Below are positions 1 to 10,059 of a stretch of DNA of 64,000 bases, one piece after another. The position numbers were made by a program, and so were the translations under genes. The stretch's first letter is position 1. Every line of letters begins with the position of its first letter. The notes below the pieces were generated by a model. It had not been told where the DNA came from, did not search any database, and saw only the letters and a list, made by a program, of their open reading frames with translations. Location of the stretch: NCBI GenBank assembly GCA_020744425.1, contig JAGMUV010000020.1:1340642-1404641 (forward strand), given 5' to 3'. Source of the DNA: Dactylonectria macrodidyma. Lineage: Eukaryota; Ascomycota; Sordariomycetes; Hypocreales; Nectriaceae.

Positions 1-282
1 CTTGGTGATACCATCAGTAGGACGGGGTTTTGGCAGAGGTCATGCATCGGGTCCTCCACAATGACGACGAGCACGATGGTCATCGCATGAGTGGAAAACC
101 TCTCAAACATATGATTGGGACAACACAACATGGTCCTGATTTTGCCCCAATACATCCCGCCTCATCATGGCAAATAAGGGCAACATTGAAGATACCAGAT
201 ATGGTGCCCACCTTTATTTACTCATTGACAGTTCACTCACCGCATTGTTTCCCCAGGTTTGGAACAGCATCATCGTGATGAT

Positions 283-290
283 TGACGTCA
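283..290. promoter_or_regulatory. CRE-type palindrome TGACGTCA (distal)
   Basis: A perfect 8-bp TGACGTCA palindrome about 630 bp upstream of the start codon. In fungi this is the classic site for ATF/CREB-type bZIP factors. A second identical site lies 63 bp downstream, and two exact copies in under 1 kb are unlikely by chance. The link to the 922-2019 gene is inferred from position only. Confidence 0.5.
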
Positions 291-345
291 GGGGGACTTT
301 GAAAATGGTGGATCTGTCGACTCACGAGCTGGCATTCAGTCCACA

Positions 346-353
346 TGACGTCA
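346..353. promoter_or_regulatory. CRE-type palindrome TGACGTCA (proximal)
   Basis: Second perfect TGACGTCA palindrome, 63 bp (about six helical turns) from the first, so both could face the same side of the DNA. Candidate bZIP site for the downstream gene or for a divergent gene outside the window. Confidence 0.5.
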
Positions 354-641
354 GCCACTAGGACCCTGCATCATGTCGGTCAACCACAAACCTCTCTGAA
401 GCGCCAGACCACACGATCTTTAGTGGGCATCCTACCCCCATCCAACGGGGAGAGCCCCGTGCTGCACCTCGACGCCACCCTGCTCCGATTTCCTGGTTGA
501 TTCATCGGCAACCTGGGGGTGATTAATCCCCGTGCACAGCCCCACCGCCCCAGGAGGCTTGCTGCCCACCAAGAGGCATCCAACTTCTTTGTCAACGCTT
601 GTCGCGCTGTGCAAAGTGAGATCCGTTGGGAATCCAACACA

Positions 642-647
642 TATAAG
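642..647 (+). promoter_or_regulatory. TATA-like box
   Basis: TATAAG within ACATATAAGAG, about 275 bp upstream of the start codon and followed by a pyrimidine-rich stretch. It is a plausible core promoter for the 922-2019 gene. No start-site evidence is available. Confidence 0.35.
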
Positions 648-703
648 AGTCTCGCAGCCAGGCACACTCGCCTCCACTAGACTTGCCCAGTCTCGCCTCG
701 TTG

Positions 704-739
704 ATGCAAAGCAAGATATCGGTCAGCTCCTATTATTGA
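704..739 (+). other. Possible upstream ORF in the 5' leader
   Basis: If transcription starts just after the TATA-like box, the leader contains an ATG at 704 opening an 11-codon frame that stops with TGA at 737-739, well before the main ATG at 922. Such a short frame could damp translation. It is positional inference only. Confidence 0.2.
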
Positions 740-921
740 CTTCTGATCACCTTAATCTCGCCAAACCCCGCCATTCCACCATTCGAATCCTCAACTGCTG
801 CGCCTTCTACCTCACTCCGAAGCTTGCCTCACTGAAGAGGGCGCAGCCGCTTTCAAGGGTGTTGGGAGTCCCAAAATCTGCCAGGTCGTCTCATTGAGGC
901 CCTACTATCATTTATCTAATC

Positions 922-2019
922 ATGGGCAAACACTACCCATCACGACGTCGAGATCCTCGACTGGAGGATGATTTCCTCCCTTACGAATCGAACGAACCCT
1001 ACCAAACCCTGGACCCTCGCGAGTACGAGGGGAACGCATATCAACAATACCCTCCTCGCAACGCTTTTCGTTCTGAGCATAGATCGCCGCCCAGATCGCC
1101 GCCACGCCGCCACAAGTCCGAGAGACATCGTGGTGCGCCAAGTCCCCACTACTACTCTGATGAACCCGCCGAGGAACCCCGTCGACACAGCGAGCGCTAT
1201 TCTCGGCACGAGCAGGACCGTCGGGGCCGGAGCGCCGGCCCCGACCCCAGAGAACGTGGCTTAAGCCCGTCACGACCAGCTTATGATGCCAATCCATCCC
1301 GTCGATACCCACGCTCATCTAGGCAAGAGCGAGATGTCCAGCCGGAGCGGGGTCATCGGTCAAAGAGAAATGGTCGCTCTGAACGGAACCCCCGATTCAT
1401 TGACCCCTACGACGACGGCGATGCTTACTCTCGTGACACACCTCCCGGGTACTACCCCTCGGATCCACGGGAAACATCCTCTCGAGACCGGTCCCGTCAT
1501 TCACGCAAGACAGCACGTGCCCCTAACCTGGACGCTGCAGCTCGCGGTCGTAGCTCTCGTCATCTAGATAACGACGAAGATGAGTACAACGCTACACGCC
1601 GCCGCCGACCTCGCTCACAAACGAGAGACCGCCATGATCGAGGCCCATCAGGCCAGTCTCCAACGCGAGGGCGTCCCCCTCCGACACAGCGAGGCCGTGA
1701 TAGTCCGGCATTCCGGCGGAAGTCGATGCCGGCTTCGACTAAAGCCCGATCGCCCTGGTGGCAGAATCCTCTCCTCCAAGCAGGAGCCCGTACGGCCCTA
1801 ACTGCTGGAGCACAGGCTGCCATGAAGTCGCGCAATGATCCTAGCCCTTGGATGGGCGCAAAAGGTGCCAAGGTCGCGACTGCTGCTCTAGGAGCTGCCA
1901 TAGTGGATGGCTTCATCGGCCAGAAGCATCCTAATAGTGTGAGACAGAATATCGCTCGGGAAGGGGTGGACTTAGCTACAGGGAAAGTGACGTCTGGTTC
2001 GACGCGACATCGTCGATAA
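922..2019 (+). CDS. Disordered Arg/Ser/Pro-rich protein with Ala/Gly-rich C-terminal segment (unknown function)
   Basis: I do not recognise this 365-residue protein. Residues 1 to about 270 are low-complexity and charged, with many Arg, Ser, Pro, Asp, Glu and Tyr and repeated RS/SR, PPR and RHS-like dipeptides, so largely disordered and strongly basic. It resembles SR-like RNA-associated proteins in composition only. Residues about 275-350 differ: a WWQNPLLQAG start, then Ala/Gly-rich stretches (TALTAGAQAA, AALGAAIVDGF) that could form helices or a weakly hydrophobic zipper, then a basic SGSTRHRR tail. No signal peptide or catalytic motif is visible. The start at 922 is supported by an A at -3 and by disorder running straight from it. 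There is no intron and the frame is unbroken. Composition is normal, unlike everything downstream, and the TE island begins only about 70-150 bp past the stop, so the gene is the last intact one before heterochromatin. Confidence 0.8.
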   Translation: MGKHYPSRRRDPRLEDDFLPYESNEPYQTLDPREYEGNAYQQYPPRNAFRSEHRSPPRSPPRRHKSERHRGAPSPHYYSDEPAEEPRRHSERYSRHEQDRRGRSAGPDPRERGLSPSRPAYDANPSRRYPRSSRQERDVQPERGHRSKRNGRSERNPRFIDPYDDGDAYSRDTPPGYYPSDPRETSSRDRSRHSRKTARAPNLDAAARGRSSRHLDNDEDEYNATRRRRPRSQTRDRHDRGPSGQSPTRGRPPPTQRGRDSPAFRRKSMPASTKARSPWWQNPLLQAGARTALTAGAQAAMKSRNDPSPWMGAKGAKVATAALGAAIVDGFIGQKHPNSVRQNIAREGVDLATGKVTSGSTRHRR

Positions 2020-2174
2020 TGATAGTACGAAGGACCATTTCAAAAGACTTTGCCTGCGCTAAGGACGCCACACACTCAAATCCCTGCTAGATATATGGTA
2101 GCACATTTAGCCTCTTGTTATAATAGGCTGATATTCCTAAAGATTACTATAGTTTTAGTAATATTAAATATATA
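2020..2174. other. 3' flank and boundary to the RIP island
   Basis: Directly after the TAA stop the sequence is of normal composition to about 2085. It then turns A+T-rich (TATATGG, TTATAATAGG), offering polyadenylation-like signals for the gene. By about 2150 it has the composition of the island. The first recognisable transposon end starts at 2175, after a TA. Confidence 0.5.
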
Positions 2175-2399
2175 ACGTATATAATAAGCATACAGCGCAT
2201 TCAAGTATGCAGCGCATTTTTCCTAAAAACTCTCATCTTTTTATTTAAATATACATTTCTTAACTACTTAATATATTATAATTAAATACTAAAGTAAAAA
2301 CCCTTCTTACCCTTCTTGCCTTTTAAAATAACCTAAAATTAAGTGTCTAAAGCGCTACTAGTACTTATAATATTAAAGAGTAAAGGCTTTATTACTAAT

Positions 2400-4132
2400 A
2401 GAATAGTATTTAATCTTAATATAATTAGATCTTAAAATTGCATTATCTATCTAATCTAAAGGAATAGATTATTATTCAGTTTATTCTTAATCTAAATTTA
2501 TAAGGATTTCCTTTATAATTATATAATATTAAAAAAATAGCTAACTAATTATTTACTAATTATAATATATTACTTATTAATAAATACTAAGCTTTTAACT
2601 TTATTAAGTAATATTAAAAGCTTAAGATATTTTTTTTTATAAATATAATTATTAAAAAGCTAAATATAAAAATCTAATTATTATTTATAATTAATTTAAG
2701 TTTATAAAGAATATAATTATAAAATATAATATTAATTTAATTAATATTTATAATTTTAATAAAATTAGTTTTATAATAAATATAATTATAAATAGAATAA
2801 TTATTATAAATATAAATAAATATAAAAATTTAAAATTAGTTTAATTTAAAACTAAAAATAAGTTATAATTATTTAAATAATTAATATAAAAAGCTAAATA
2901 ATCTAACTATTTATTAATTATAAACTATATTACTTTATTAATTAATATAAAAAGTAATTTAGTAATTAATTATTATAATACTTTAAATAATTAATAAATA
3001 AATATAGTTTAAAGTTATATACTTTAATTATATATAGAAGAAGTAAAATTAATTATTGATTTTTATTTTTAATAATATAAAAAGTATTATTTATAATTTA
3101 AAAAATATTTAAAAAAAATAATATATTATACCTTTATATTATTTATTATTGATTTACTTTAGCTTTTTAAGATTAAATACTTTAAACTATTTAAAATAGC
3201 TTATATTAACTAATTAAAATAATTAATTAAATAATTTTATAATTTATATTATAAAGATTATAATTCTTTTTAGCTTTATATTATTTATATAATTATTATA
3301 ATAAGAGTAATATTAAAGAGGGTTTTTAAAAGACTAGACTTATTCTTTTAAATCTAGAAAATATTATATTAAAGCTTAATATATAACTATTAAATAGCTA
3401 GCTGTGGCAAAAGTGTAAGATCGCCTCACTTATGTCCTAGTATAGTAACTATTCTAGACTATAGGTCTCTAATTTAACAATAACTATTGTATTGGGGCTG
3501 AGGGCCCGGGACCCGGACAGTCACGTTACTTATAACTAACTATAAGAGGCAGCAGATTTCCCAGACTTAGATAGAAAGACAATGCTTCTCCTTCTTTTAC
3601 TTGATTTTTTCTGATTTTCCTAGCCTTGATTTTCTTATTCTATTTTACTTAATCAACTGATATCCTTCTTCCTTTTCCAGCTAGCTGCTTAGCTAATGAT
3701 TTTATCTGCATTTTTGGCTACTTTATTTTCTAGGCCTTATCTTGCCATCCTTCGCCCTCCTTTCGGGCCCAGCTCGCTGTCACTTCGGGTAGTTGTTTGT
3801 CCCCCTGCCCAACACACTATAGACTTTAATACTAACTATAAAAGAGGTTAGCTTCTCTAACCCTTAGGTCTTAAAGATCCTAAAGATAGTACTTAAAGCT
3901 AGTTTATAATCTAAATACTTTAAAAGATAAATAAAAAAGTATTAAAGTAACTTTCTAATATTTATTCTTAAAGTACTTAAGTTATTTTCTAAAAAAATAA
4001 AAGTAATAATATATTAAATAGTATTATTAAAGTCTAAGAATTAGATCTTTTAATAAATAAATAAGACTCTTAATAAATAATATAAAATAAAAAGAACCTA
4101 CTTATAGAATAAAGAGAAGATAATTATAAAAG
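2400..4132 (+). pseudogene. Fot1/pogo-type (Tc1/mariner superfamily) transposase relic
   Basis: Translated with the many in-frame stops read through, this follows the fungal pogo-type transposase. In order: the end of the CENP-B-like DNA-binding part, then the DDE catalytic region, with the conserved YNFDE-type first aspartate block reduced to YNFNK. After the 3391-3815 insertion comes the C-terminal tail, with a coiled stretch of Ser-Glu-Asn and Lys/Arg-rich residues ending near 4132. Stops fall where the family has Gln or Trp codons, as RIP predicts. A better preserved version lies on the minus strand at 38307-39400 plus 29949-30151. It would have encoded a nuclear cut-and-paste transposase acting at TA targets, and it is dead here. 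Confidence 0.65.
3391..3815. mobile_element. LTR-like insertion, little mutated
   Basis: About 425 bp of near-normal composition inside the pogo relic. Flanking ACTAT (3386-3390 and 3816-3820) is a candidate 5-bp target duplication. Just inside, the block reads TGTGGCAAAAG from 3403 and ends CCTGCCCAACACA, i.e. TGT...ACA, as in LTRs, so it may be a solo LTR. It holds GGGCCCGGGACCCGG, a pyrimidine-rich run and CCTTTCGGGCC, all of which would have decayed under strong RIP. No open frame is seen. The exact ends are uncertain: TGT...ACA and the ACTAT repeat do not coincide. Confidence 0.45.
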
Positions 4133-5745
4133 TATAAAAGCTATAGTAGTAAAAGGAGTAAAAGGAGTAGAAGGTTATTAGTAGAGCTTAGTAATTATAA
4201 ATTAAGGAATTAAGTAATTAGAAAAAGGATTAAAAATTTAGAAAGAATAAGAAAAAATAATTAAAAAAGTAGTTAGTTTAATTTAATTAATTAAGAAATA
4301 TATATATTAATAATAATAATCTTATTAAACTAATTAAAAAAAAAGCTTTAATTTTATAAAAAGAATATTATTTAATTATATGTTTATTTTAATAAGGGAT
4401 TTAAATAATTTATTATAATAAAACTAAATAAGATATATCTTAAGTTTTATAATTATTAAATATATATTTAATACTTAAATTATAAGCTTATTACAGGTTT
4501 TTAATATAAATATATTTTATAATTATAATATAAAGAAAATAAGCTTTTTAAAGTATATTACATATTATTATTTTTAAGCTTATAGTCCTTAGTAGTGCAC
4601 ACTTAGAGAAAGGCCAGAGGTTAAATAGTTAAAAAAAAATATAATAGTAAATAATAGTATAAAGGCCTAAAACCTAAGCCTAAAGTAATAGTAACTCAGA
4701 ATGACTAGAGTTTTTACTGCATTAGGGTATAAGCCTTACTATCCTATTCAACTTTTAAAATACATTAAGTAGCTAGAAAAGCTAGATAGAAAAGCTAAAT
4801 ATTAAAAAGTAAAATCATTATATAATAAAAGCCTTATAAAGGCTCTGCATTTATTATATTCTAAGTTACTTTATTATAATTCTAACTTATACTTATATTA
4901 TATTTAACTGTTTATAATTCTAAATATATTATAATTTAACTTATTAAAGACTAATTATAATAAATACTATAATAAATATCTAATATAATATACTTTATAC
5001 TCTTAATAACTTAAGTTTTAATAGTTATTATACTCTTTTTATATATAATTTAAATACTAAGCTTAATAAGAATATAAAAACCTTTAATAAGCTAAAGGTT
5101 ATAATAGTAAATTATAGTCTTAAAAAAACTAGAATTATTAAAACTTAATAACTTTCTAATAGTAAGTTATTTTAATGATTTTTAAAATTAAAGTATTCTT
5201 AAGACTATATCTTTTTAAAAGTAATTAATAATTTAAAAATTAAATTAAAAATAAATATTACTTTTTAAAGTAATTAATAATAAAGCTAATAATTAAAATA
5301 TTTTTAAAAGAAATAGTATTTTTTAAATTATTAATTAATATTTATAAAAAGTAAATAATATAAGTTATAAGTAATATAATTAATATTAATATATAAAAGG
5401 ATTAAAAATAATAAAAGGATATAATAAAAGGAGGTTTTATTAATAAGTTCTTAATAATTAAAAAAGAAAAATAAGAATCTATTTATAATTAGGTTAATTA
5501 ATTAATTAAGTCTTTTATTTTATAATAACTTAAGTAATATAAATATATAATTATATAAAAATATAGTAATAAGAAATACAGTAGTATAGAAATAAAAGTC
5601 TGAATAGTGGTTTTAATAGTAATTATATATTATTATAAAATTAAAAATTAAAAGATTTTAAATATATTATTTATATTTTTATTTAATAAGAATTAAAAGA
5701 AATATTTTCTTATTAATTATATATTTTATATATAAAGACTTTATA
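4133..5745 (-). repeat. Copia 3' LTR (interrupted by a family A copy)
   Basis: Starts TATAAAAGCTATAG (from TGTAAAGGCTACAG) and ends GACTTTATA (from GACTTTACA). Removing the insertion at 4572-5622 with its duplicated 14 bp leaves about 548 bp, equal to the partner LTR. On the minus strand it is preceded by the purine tract AAAAAAGG, which fits a polypurine tract. Confidence 0.7.
4572..5622 (-). mobile_element. Family A retroposon, core type A2
   Basis: Full-length copy of the 1.05-1.1 kb family. On plus it begins TTTTAAGCTTATAGTCC and ends GTGGTTTTAATAGTAA. The 14-bp flanks TTACATATTATTAT (4558-4571) and TTATATATTATTAT (5623-5636) differ only by one C/T, and the same site is uninterrupted in the other copia LTR near 20850. 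No coding potential is visible. Confidence 0.7.
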
Positions 5746-8001
5746 GCCTTTTTTAAATATATTTCTTTATAATATATTTATTATTTAAGGATTTATATAT
5801 AAAAAACTCTTTTTAAGAAAAAAAAAAATTCTTATAATTTTTTTATTAAAGAATTTAGAAAAAAACCTTATATAAAGTTAAAAACTCTTAATTATTTTTA
5901 ATAGCTTTATAATTATATAGACTTAGAAATTCTCTTAATCTTTTAAAATCTATAGGGTTTAGACTTTTAATAAAGAAGTTTATTATATTATTTTTACTTT
6001 TTATAAAATATAAGGTTATTTTTTTTCTTATAAAATAATAAGATATATTTATATATTTTAATCTTTTATAATAAAAAGAGTTTTTAATTAATTATTTTAT
6101 TATTTTATTATTTATTAAAATAAAAAGTATAAATTTATTATAAAAAAAAATTTCTTATTTATATATTTATAAAAACTATTAAAAGATAAACTCTTTTTAA
6201 TTACTTTTTTTAAAGTTATATATTTAGCTTTATAAATATTTAAAATAATACTTTTTTATTTAATTATATTCTAATTTATAAAGTTATTATATAAAAAGAA
6301 ATTATATTTATTTATAAACTTTATATTAATTATATTAAATACTTAATTAGTATTTAAATAGCTTTTTATTATATTATATAATAATTTAAATTATATATTA
6401 TAATTATAATATAAATTTAAGTCCTTATAGCGCAGTAGTTAATACATCTAGAGATTTTTATAATAATAATAAGTTATAAGTTTAAATCTTACTAAAACTA
6501 ACTTCCTTTTTTTTTAAAAGAGACCCCTGCCTAGAGTTATAAATAGCCTTAAGATTATATAATACATTAGCTATAATTAATAAGGATCTTTATATAACCC
6601 GGATTATATACCTAATTATATATAAGCTAATTACTTTAGTATATAATAGTAAGACTTACTATAAGTCTTATAGCCTTATATAACTTAATAGTAATAGTTA
6701 TAAATAATATTATAAAGTACTATTATATTATCTAACTACTTAATATATTAAAAAGGGTTAGTTAAAGATATATTAAATATTATTAATAAGCTTACTATTA
6801 TTTAACTAATTATTAATTACTAAGTTATTTATTTAGGCCTAGTTTATATATATATATATAGTATATATATATACTAAGACTAATAAAAGGAGATAGTAAG
6901 GGTTTTTTATTACTTAATTAAATATATTAGTATTTAATAGTGCGGTTTTCTATTATTAGTTATATAGTATCTCCTAGAGGTAGTAAGTATAGTATAAATC
7001 GACTAATAGGGATAGGATTAAAAGGACTAAGCTGCTAGGTAAGGAGTCTGGACCTGTTTATAGGGGTCGGATATAAGGGCTTGTAACTAGCTTATATATA
7101 TAAACCTTAGTCTAGCTAATATATATGCGTTTATTAATAATATAAATTTAAGTTTTTATAATTATTTAAATACTTTTAAATTTTAATTTAAAACTTTAAA
7201 ATAAAAGTTATTAAATTTAAATATAAACCTTAAGATATTATTAATAATATAAGCTATATTAAGTCTAATCTTTATAAAAAGATATAAAAGAGAATTAACT
7301 TCTTTTTAATATTATAATATATTTTTATTAAAAAGAGTTATAATTACTTTTTATAATTTATTTCTAATTATAAAAAGAACTTTAAAAATTCTTATATTTT
7401 ATTTATTATATTTTATTATTTTAGAATTTATATTTTTTTTTAATTTATATATAAGCTTTTATTCTCTTAGTTTATAATTATATTTATTCTTAAGAATTCT
7501 TTTATTTCTTTTAAAGATTATATTTTAATATTTTTAAATAAGAGATTTATAACTTTATATATATTAGCTTTATTTAAATTAATATAAATCTAATTATTTA
7601 TATAATATATTATAGTTATTTTATAAAGGTTATTTATAAATACTCTTTTATTATAAAGTATAGGTTTAAAACCTAGTTTATTTAAATATATAGAAAGAAA
7701 GTTATATTAAAGTCTAAGACTTTATTTTAAATTATATAGAGTTTTATTTAATTTTAAATTTAAATCTCTTTTATTTTTTTTTACATTTTTTATATAATTC
7801 TTTAATTATAGTATTTTCTAAAGACTTTAATATATAGTTTTTAAATTCTATAAGAAGTATAATATATATATTCTTATATATTTTAAAATAAATAAAAGTA
7901 TTTTTAATATTATATTATATTATTTTATAATTATTTATAATTACTATTATTAATAATAGCTTTATAGTTTTAAGTTTTATAATAATTATAAAAGTCTTTA
8001 T
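5746..8001 (-). pseudogene. Copia pol relic: RT C-terminal half and RNase H
   Basis: Minus-strand copia polymerase after removing the SINE at 6422-7137. From 8001 leftward it holds the middle of the reverse transcriptase. A KSLYGLKQSPR-type block (here KLYNLK...SLR, near 7720) precedes a GFKPILYNK stretch, and the catalytic YVDD box is degraded to YINN near 7600. RNase H follows (about 5990-6250) with a readable DNKGA...RTKHIDIRYH-like block, RIP-altered. The relic ends about 5880, just before the polypurine tract. Stops are spread throughout at Gln and Trp positions. The N-terminal half of the same RT domain lies beyond the family A insertion, at 17300-17560. Confidence 0.65.
6422..7137 (+). 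mobile_element. tRNA-derived SINE, copy 1
   Basis: About 716 bp, starting TCCTTATAGCGCAGTAG, a tRNA-like head with a good pol III A box (6428-6438). The B-box region (6479-6489) is decayed. The tail ends GCGTTTATTA. It is flanked by an exact duplication of at least 15 bp, TAATATAAATTTAAG (6407-6421 and 7138-7152), as expected for LINE-driven retroposition. It is clearly the same element as copy 2 (8422-9134). It sits in the copia RNase H/RT region and has no coding potential. Confidence 0.8.
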
Positions 8002-8421
8002 TATTATTAAAACCGCTATTCAGACTTTTATTTCTATATTACTATAATGTATATAATATGCGAGTAGGATAAATAAGCGAGTATAACACTCTGATTTTCA
8101 CTTTAAATTATGATTTTAAAAAGATTATTAGAAATTCAAACTAAGCCTAAAATAGCTAAAAATTTAACTTTAACTTACTTATAATATATATTATTTTTAT
8201 GAATTTTCTTAGATTATATATATATATAGCGCTAGTAGTATTAAATTCGCACTGTTCTTTTTACTATTTTTATTTATAAGTAGCTTAATAATTTTTTTAA
8301 AAATATAAAAAAAAGACTAGCTTATTAACTTTTTAGTTAAATATCTAAAATTAATTTCCTAAAAATCATAAAGCTTTATAGCCTATTTTAGAAATTTTAA
8401 AGTTTATACTTTTAACTATAT

Positions 8422-8500
8422 CCCTATAGCGCAGTAGTCAATGCGTCTGGAGATTTTTATAATAGCAATAGGTCATAAGTTCGAATCCTACTAAAGCTAA
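8422..8500 (+). promoter_or_regulatory. tRNA-like head with internal pol III promoter
   Basis: A box TAGCGCAGTAG at 8427-8437 fits TRGCNNAGYNG. B box AGTTCGAATCC at 8478-8488 differs from GGTTCGANTCC by one G>A. Their 40-bp spacing fits a tRNA. The AGCGCAGTAG ... GGTC ... AGTTCGA order recalls elongator tRNA-Met, though the anticodon arm is too decayed to be sure. The cloverleaf is imperfect, so this is the SINE promoter and not a working tRNA gene. Confidence 0.7.
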
Positions 8501-9134
8501 CTTCCTTTTTTTTAAAAGAGACCCCTGCCTAGAGTTATAAATAGCCTTAGGGTTATATAATGCATTAACTATAATTAATAAGGACCTTCATATAACCTAG
8601 ATCATATACCTAATTATATATAGGCTAATTACTTTAGTATATAATAATAAGACTTACTATAAGTCTTATAGCCTTATATAACTTAATAGTAATAATTATA
8701 AATAATATTATAAAGTACTATTATATTATTTAATTACTTAATATATTAAAGAGAATTAGTTAAAGATATATTAAATATTATTAATAAGCCTATTATTATA
8801 TAACTAATTATTAATTACTAAGTTATTTATCTAAGCCTAGCTTATATATATATATATAGTATATATATATATTAAGATTAATAAAGGGAGATAGTAAGGG
8901 TTTTTTATTACTTAATTAAATATATTAGTACTTAATAGTGCAGTTTTCTATTATTAGTTATATAGCGTTTCTTAGGAGTAGTAAGTATAGTATAAATCGA
9001 CTAATAAGAATAGGATTAGAAGGACTGGGCCGCTGGGCAAGGAGTCCGGACCTATTTACAGGGGTTGGATATAAGGGCTTATAACTAGCTTATATATATA
9101 AACCCTAGTCTAGTTAATACACACGCGTTCTTTA
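8422..9134 (+). mobile_element. tRNA-derived SINE, copy 2
   Basis: 713 bp, starting CCCTATAGCGCAGTAG and ending CACGCGTTCTTTA. Flanks ATACTTTTAACTATAT (8406-8421) and ATACTTTTAGCTATAT (9135-9150) match in 15 of 16 bases, the one difference being A/G. The tRNA-like head is intact enough to show both pol III boxes. The roughly 640-bp body shares no sequence with the other families in this window. It sits within the MITE, which is within family A, which is within copia. Confidence 0.85.
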
Positions 9135-9397
9135 ATACTTTTAGCTATATAGTATAAGTATTACTCTCGCTTATTTATCTTACTCGCTTATTATACATAT
9201 TATTTCTATATTATATATTTATATTACTTAAGTTATCTTAAGATAAAGAACTTAATTAATTAGTTAATTTAACTATAAATAGATTCTTATCTTTCCTTTT
9301 TTATAAAACCTTCCTTTACTAAATCCTTTAACCTATTATATAATAAGATTCTCTTAGTTTCTAATATAATTATTACTCCTTTAGCTATATATTAATT

Positions 9398-9414
9398 AAT
9401 TCAGCCCGAAGGGC
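9398..9414 (+). repeat. Helitron 5' terminus / asymmetric inverted repeat
   Basis: ATTCAGCCCGAAGGGCG. GCCC-GAA-GGGC can itself form a small hairpin. It matches the reverse complement of 16381-16396 apart from transitions. Confidence 0.55.
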
Positions 9415-10059
9415 GTTTTACTCAGTCAGAAAGAAGAGCATAAAACCTTCTCTAATTAGCTAATTAGCCTGGCCTGTACTTAACTCATACTAGAATTAGT
9501 CAGCTACTGAAATGATACTACTAAATAAAGGCCATATTATAAACCCCTGAGCATTAACTAAGTAACTAGCTAGCTTAGCAAGCTCTCTAAGAGCTTTCAG
9601 GTTCTTCTTTTCTTTAATATAATTAATATTAGGTTTCTAAGCAAGATTCTAGCCAAACAAGCCCTATACCCCTTACACTACTAATAGCTACTTCCCTTTT
9701 CTATTAAATCTACTAAATCCATCAGTTACTAATAATATTTAAGCTTATATATTACTTCTATAGCCAACCCACCTTTTAATATTCCTTAGTCATCCTGCCT
9801 CTAAGTAAATAGCATAGTATCCTTAAAGATAACCTCCCTATTAAGATCTATTATAGCATTAGACTTATAGGCTATTAGATAACTTACTTATATAAAGTAA
9901 AGTCTCCTTACTTAAGTAATATTCAATAGTCTAAGTAAATAAGAAGTAGATATATATAGCTAGATGGAGAACGATATACTCTAGGCAGTTTAGAACTGCT
10001 GTACTTATAAGCAAGACCTGCCTAAAGTCGAATTTTAAAGCATTAAGGACTCTATGAAG

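Larger units (their letters stand above)
1..921. other. Upstream intergenic region of the 922-2019 gene
   Basis: Normal-composition DNA with no convincing gene. Short open frames occur on both strands (for example 30-278 and 532-897 on plus, 380-667 on minus) but they overlap one another and show no recognisable domain, so I treat them as chance. The stretch holds two TGACGTCA palindromes, a TATA-like box and a pyrimidine-rich zone (about 660-900) that would suit a fungal transcription start and 5' leader. It may also contain the end of a neighbour lying outside the window. Confidence 0.6.
2175..4132 (+). mobile_element. Fot1/pogo-like DNA transposon, RIP-degraded, right end missing
   Basis: The left terminal inverted repeat starts after a TA and reads ACGTATATAATAAGC, then two 17-bp units (AAGCATACAGCGCATTC, AAGTATGCAGCGCA), the same syntax as the MITEs and the 28984-39546 element. 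A plus-strand transposase relic follows. The body matches, copy against copy, the minus-strand transposase of the 28984-39546 element. It is broken by a 425-bp insertion (3391-3815) and cut at its right side by the LTR of the copia element at 4133. The right inverted repeat is not found, so this is a partial copy. Family identity is from residue patterns read by eye, not a search. Confidence 0.7.
8047..9200 (+). mobile_element. MITE with pogo-like TIRs, interrupted by a SINE
   Basis: Inverted repeats begin ATGTATATAATATGCGAG at left and, read inward on the other strand, ATATGTATAATAAGCGAG at right. Comparison with the family A consensus around ACTATATTTC shows a TA duplication (8045-8046 and 9201-9202). 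Removing the SINE and one copy of its 16-bp duplication leaves 425 bp, the same as the other MITEs here. No coding sequence. Confidence 0.75.

Noticed and set aside
30..897. Several open frames of 60-120 codons on both strands upstream of the gene
   Set aside because: They overlap, have no recognisable domain, and the region reads as promoter and leader. None has better support than chance frames in balanced DNA.
920..1916. Minus-strand and other-frame ORFs inside the 922-2019 gene
   Set aside because: Shadows of a GC-rich, low-complexity coding frame. The plus frame is much longer and has coherent composition.
6422..9134. Two tRNA genes
   Set aside because: The tRNA-like heads have imperfect arms, sit at the start of 0.7-kb repeated units with target duplications, and are better explained as SINE promoters.
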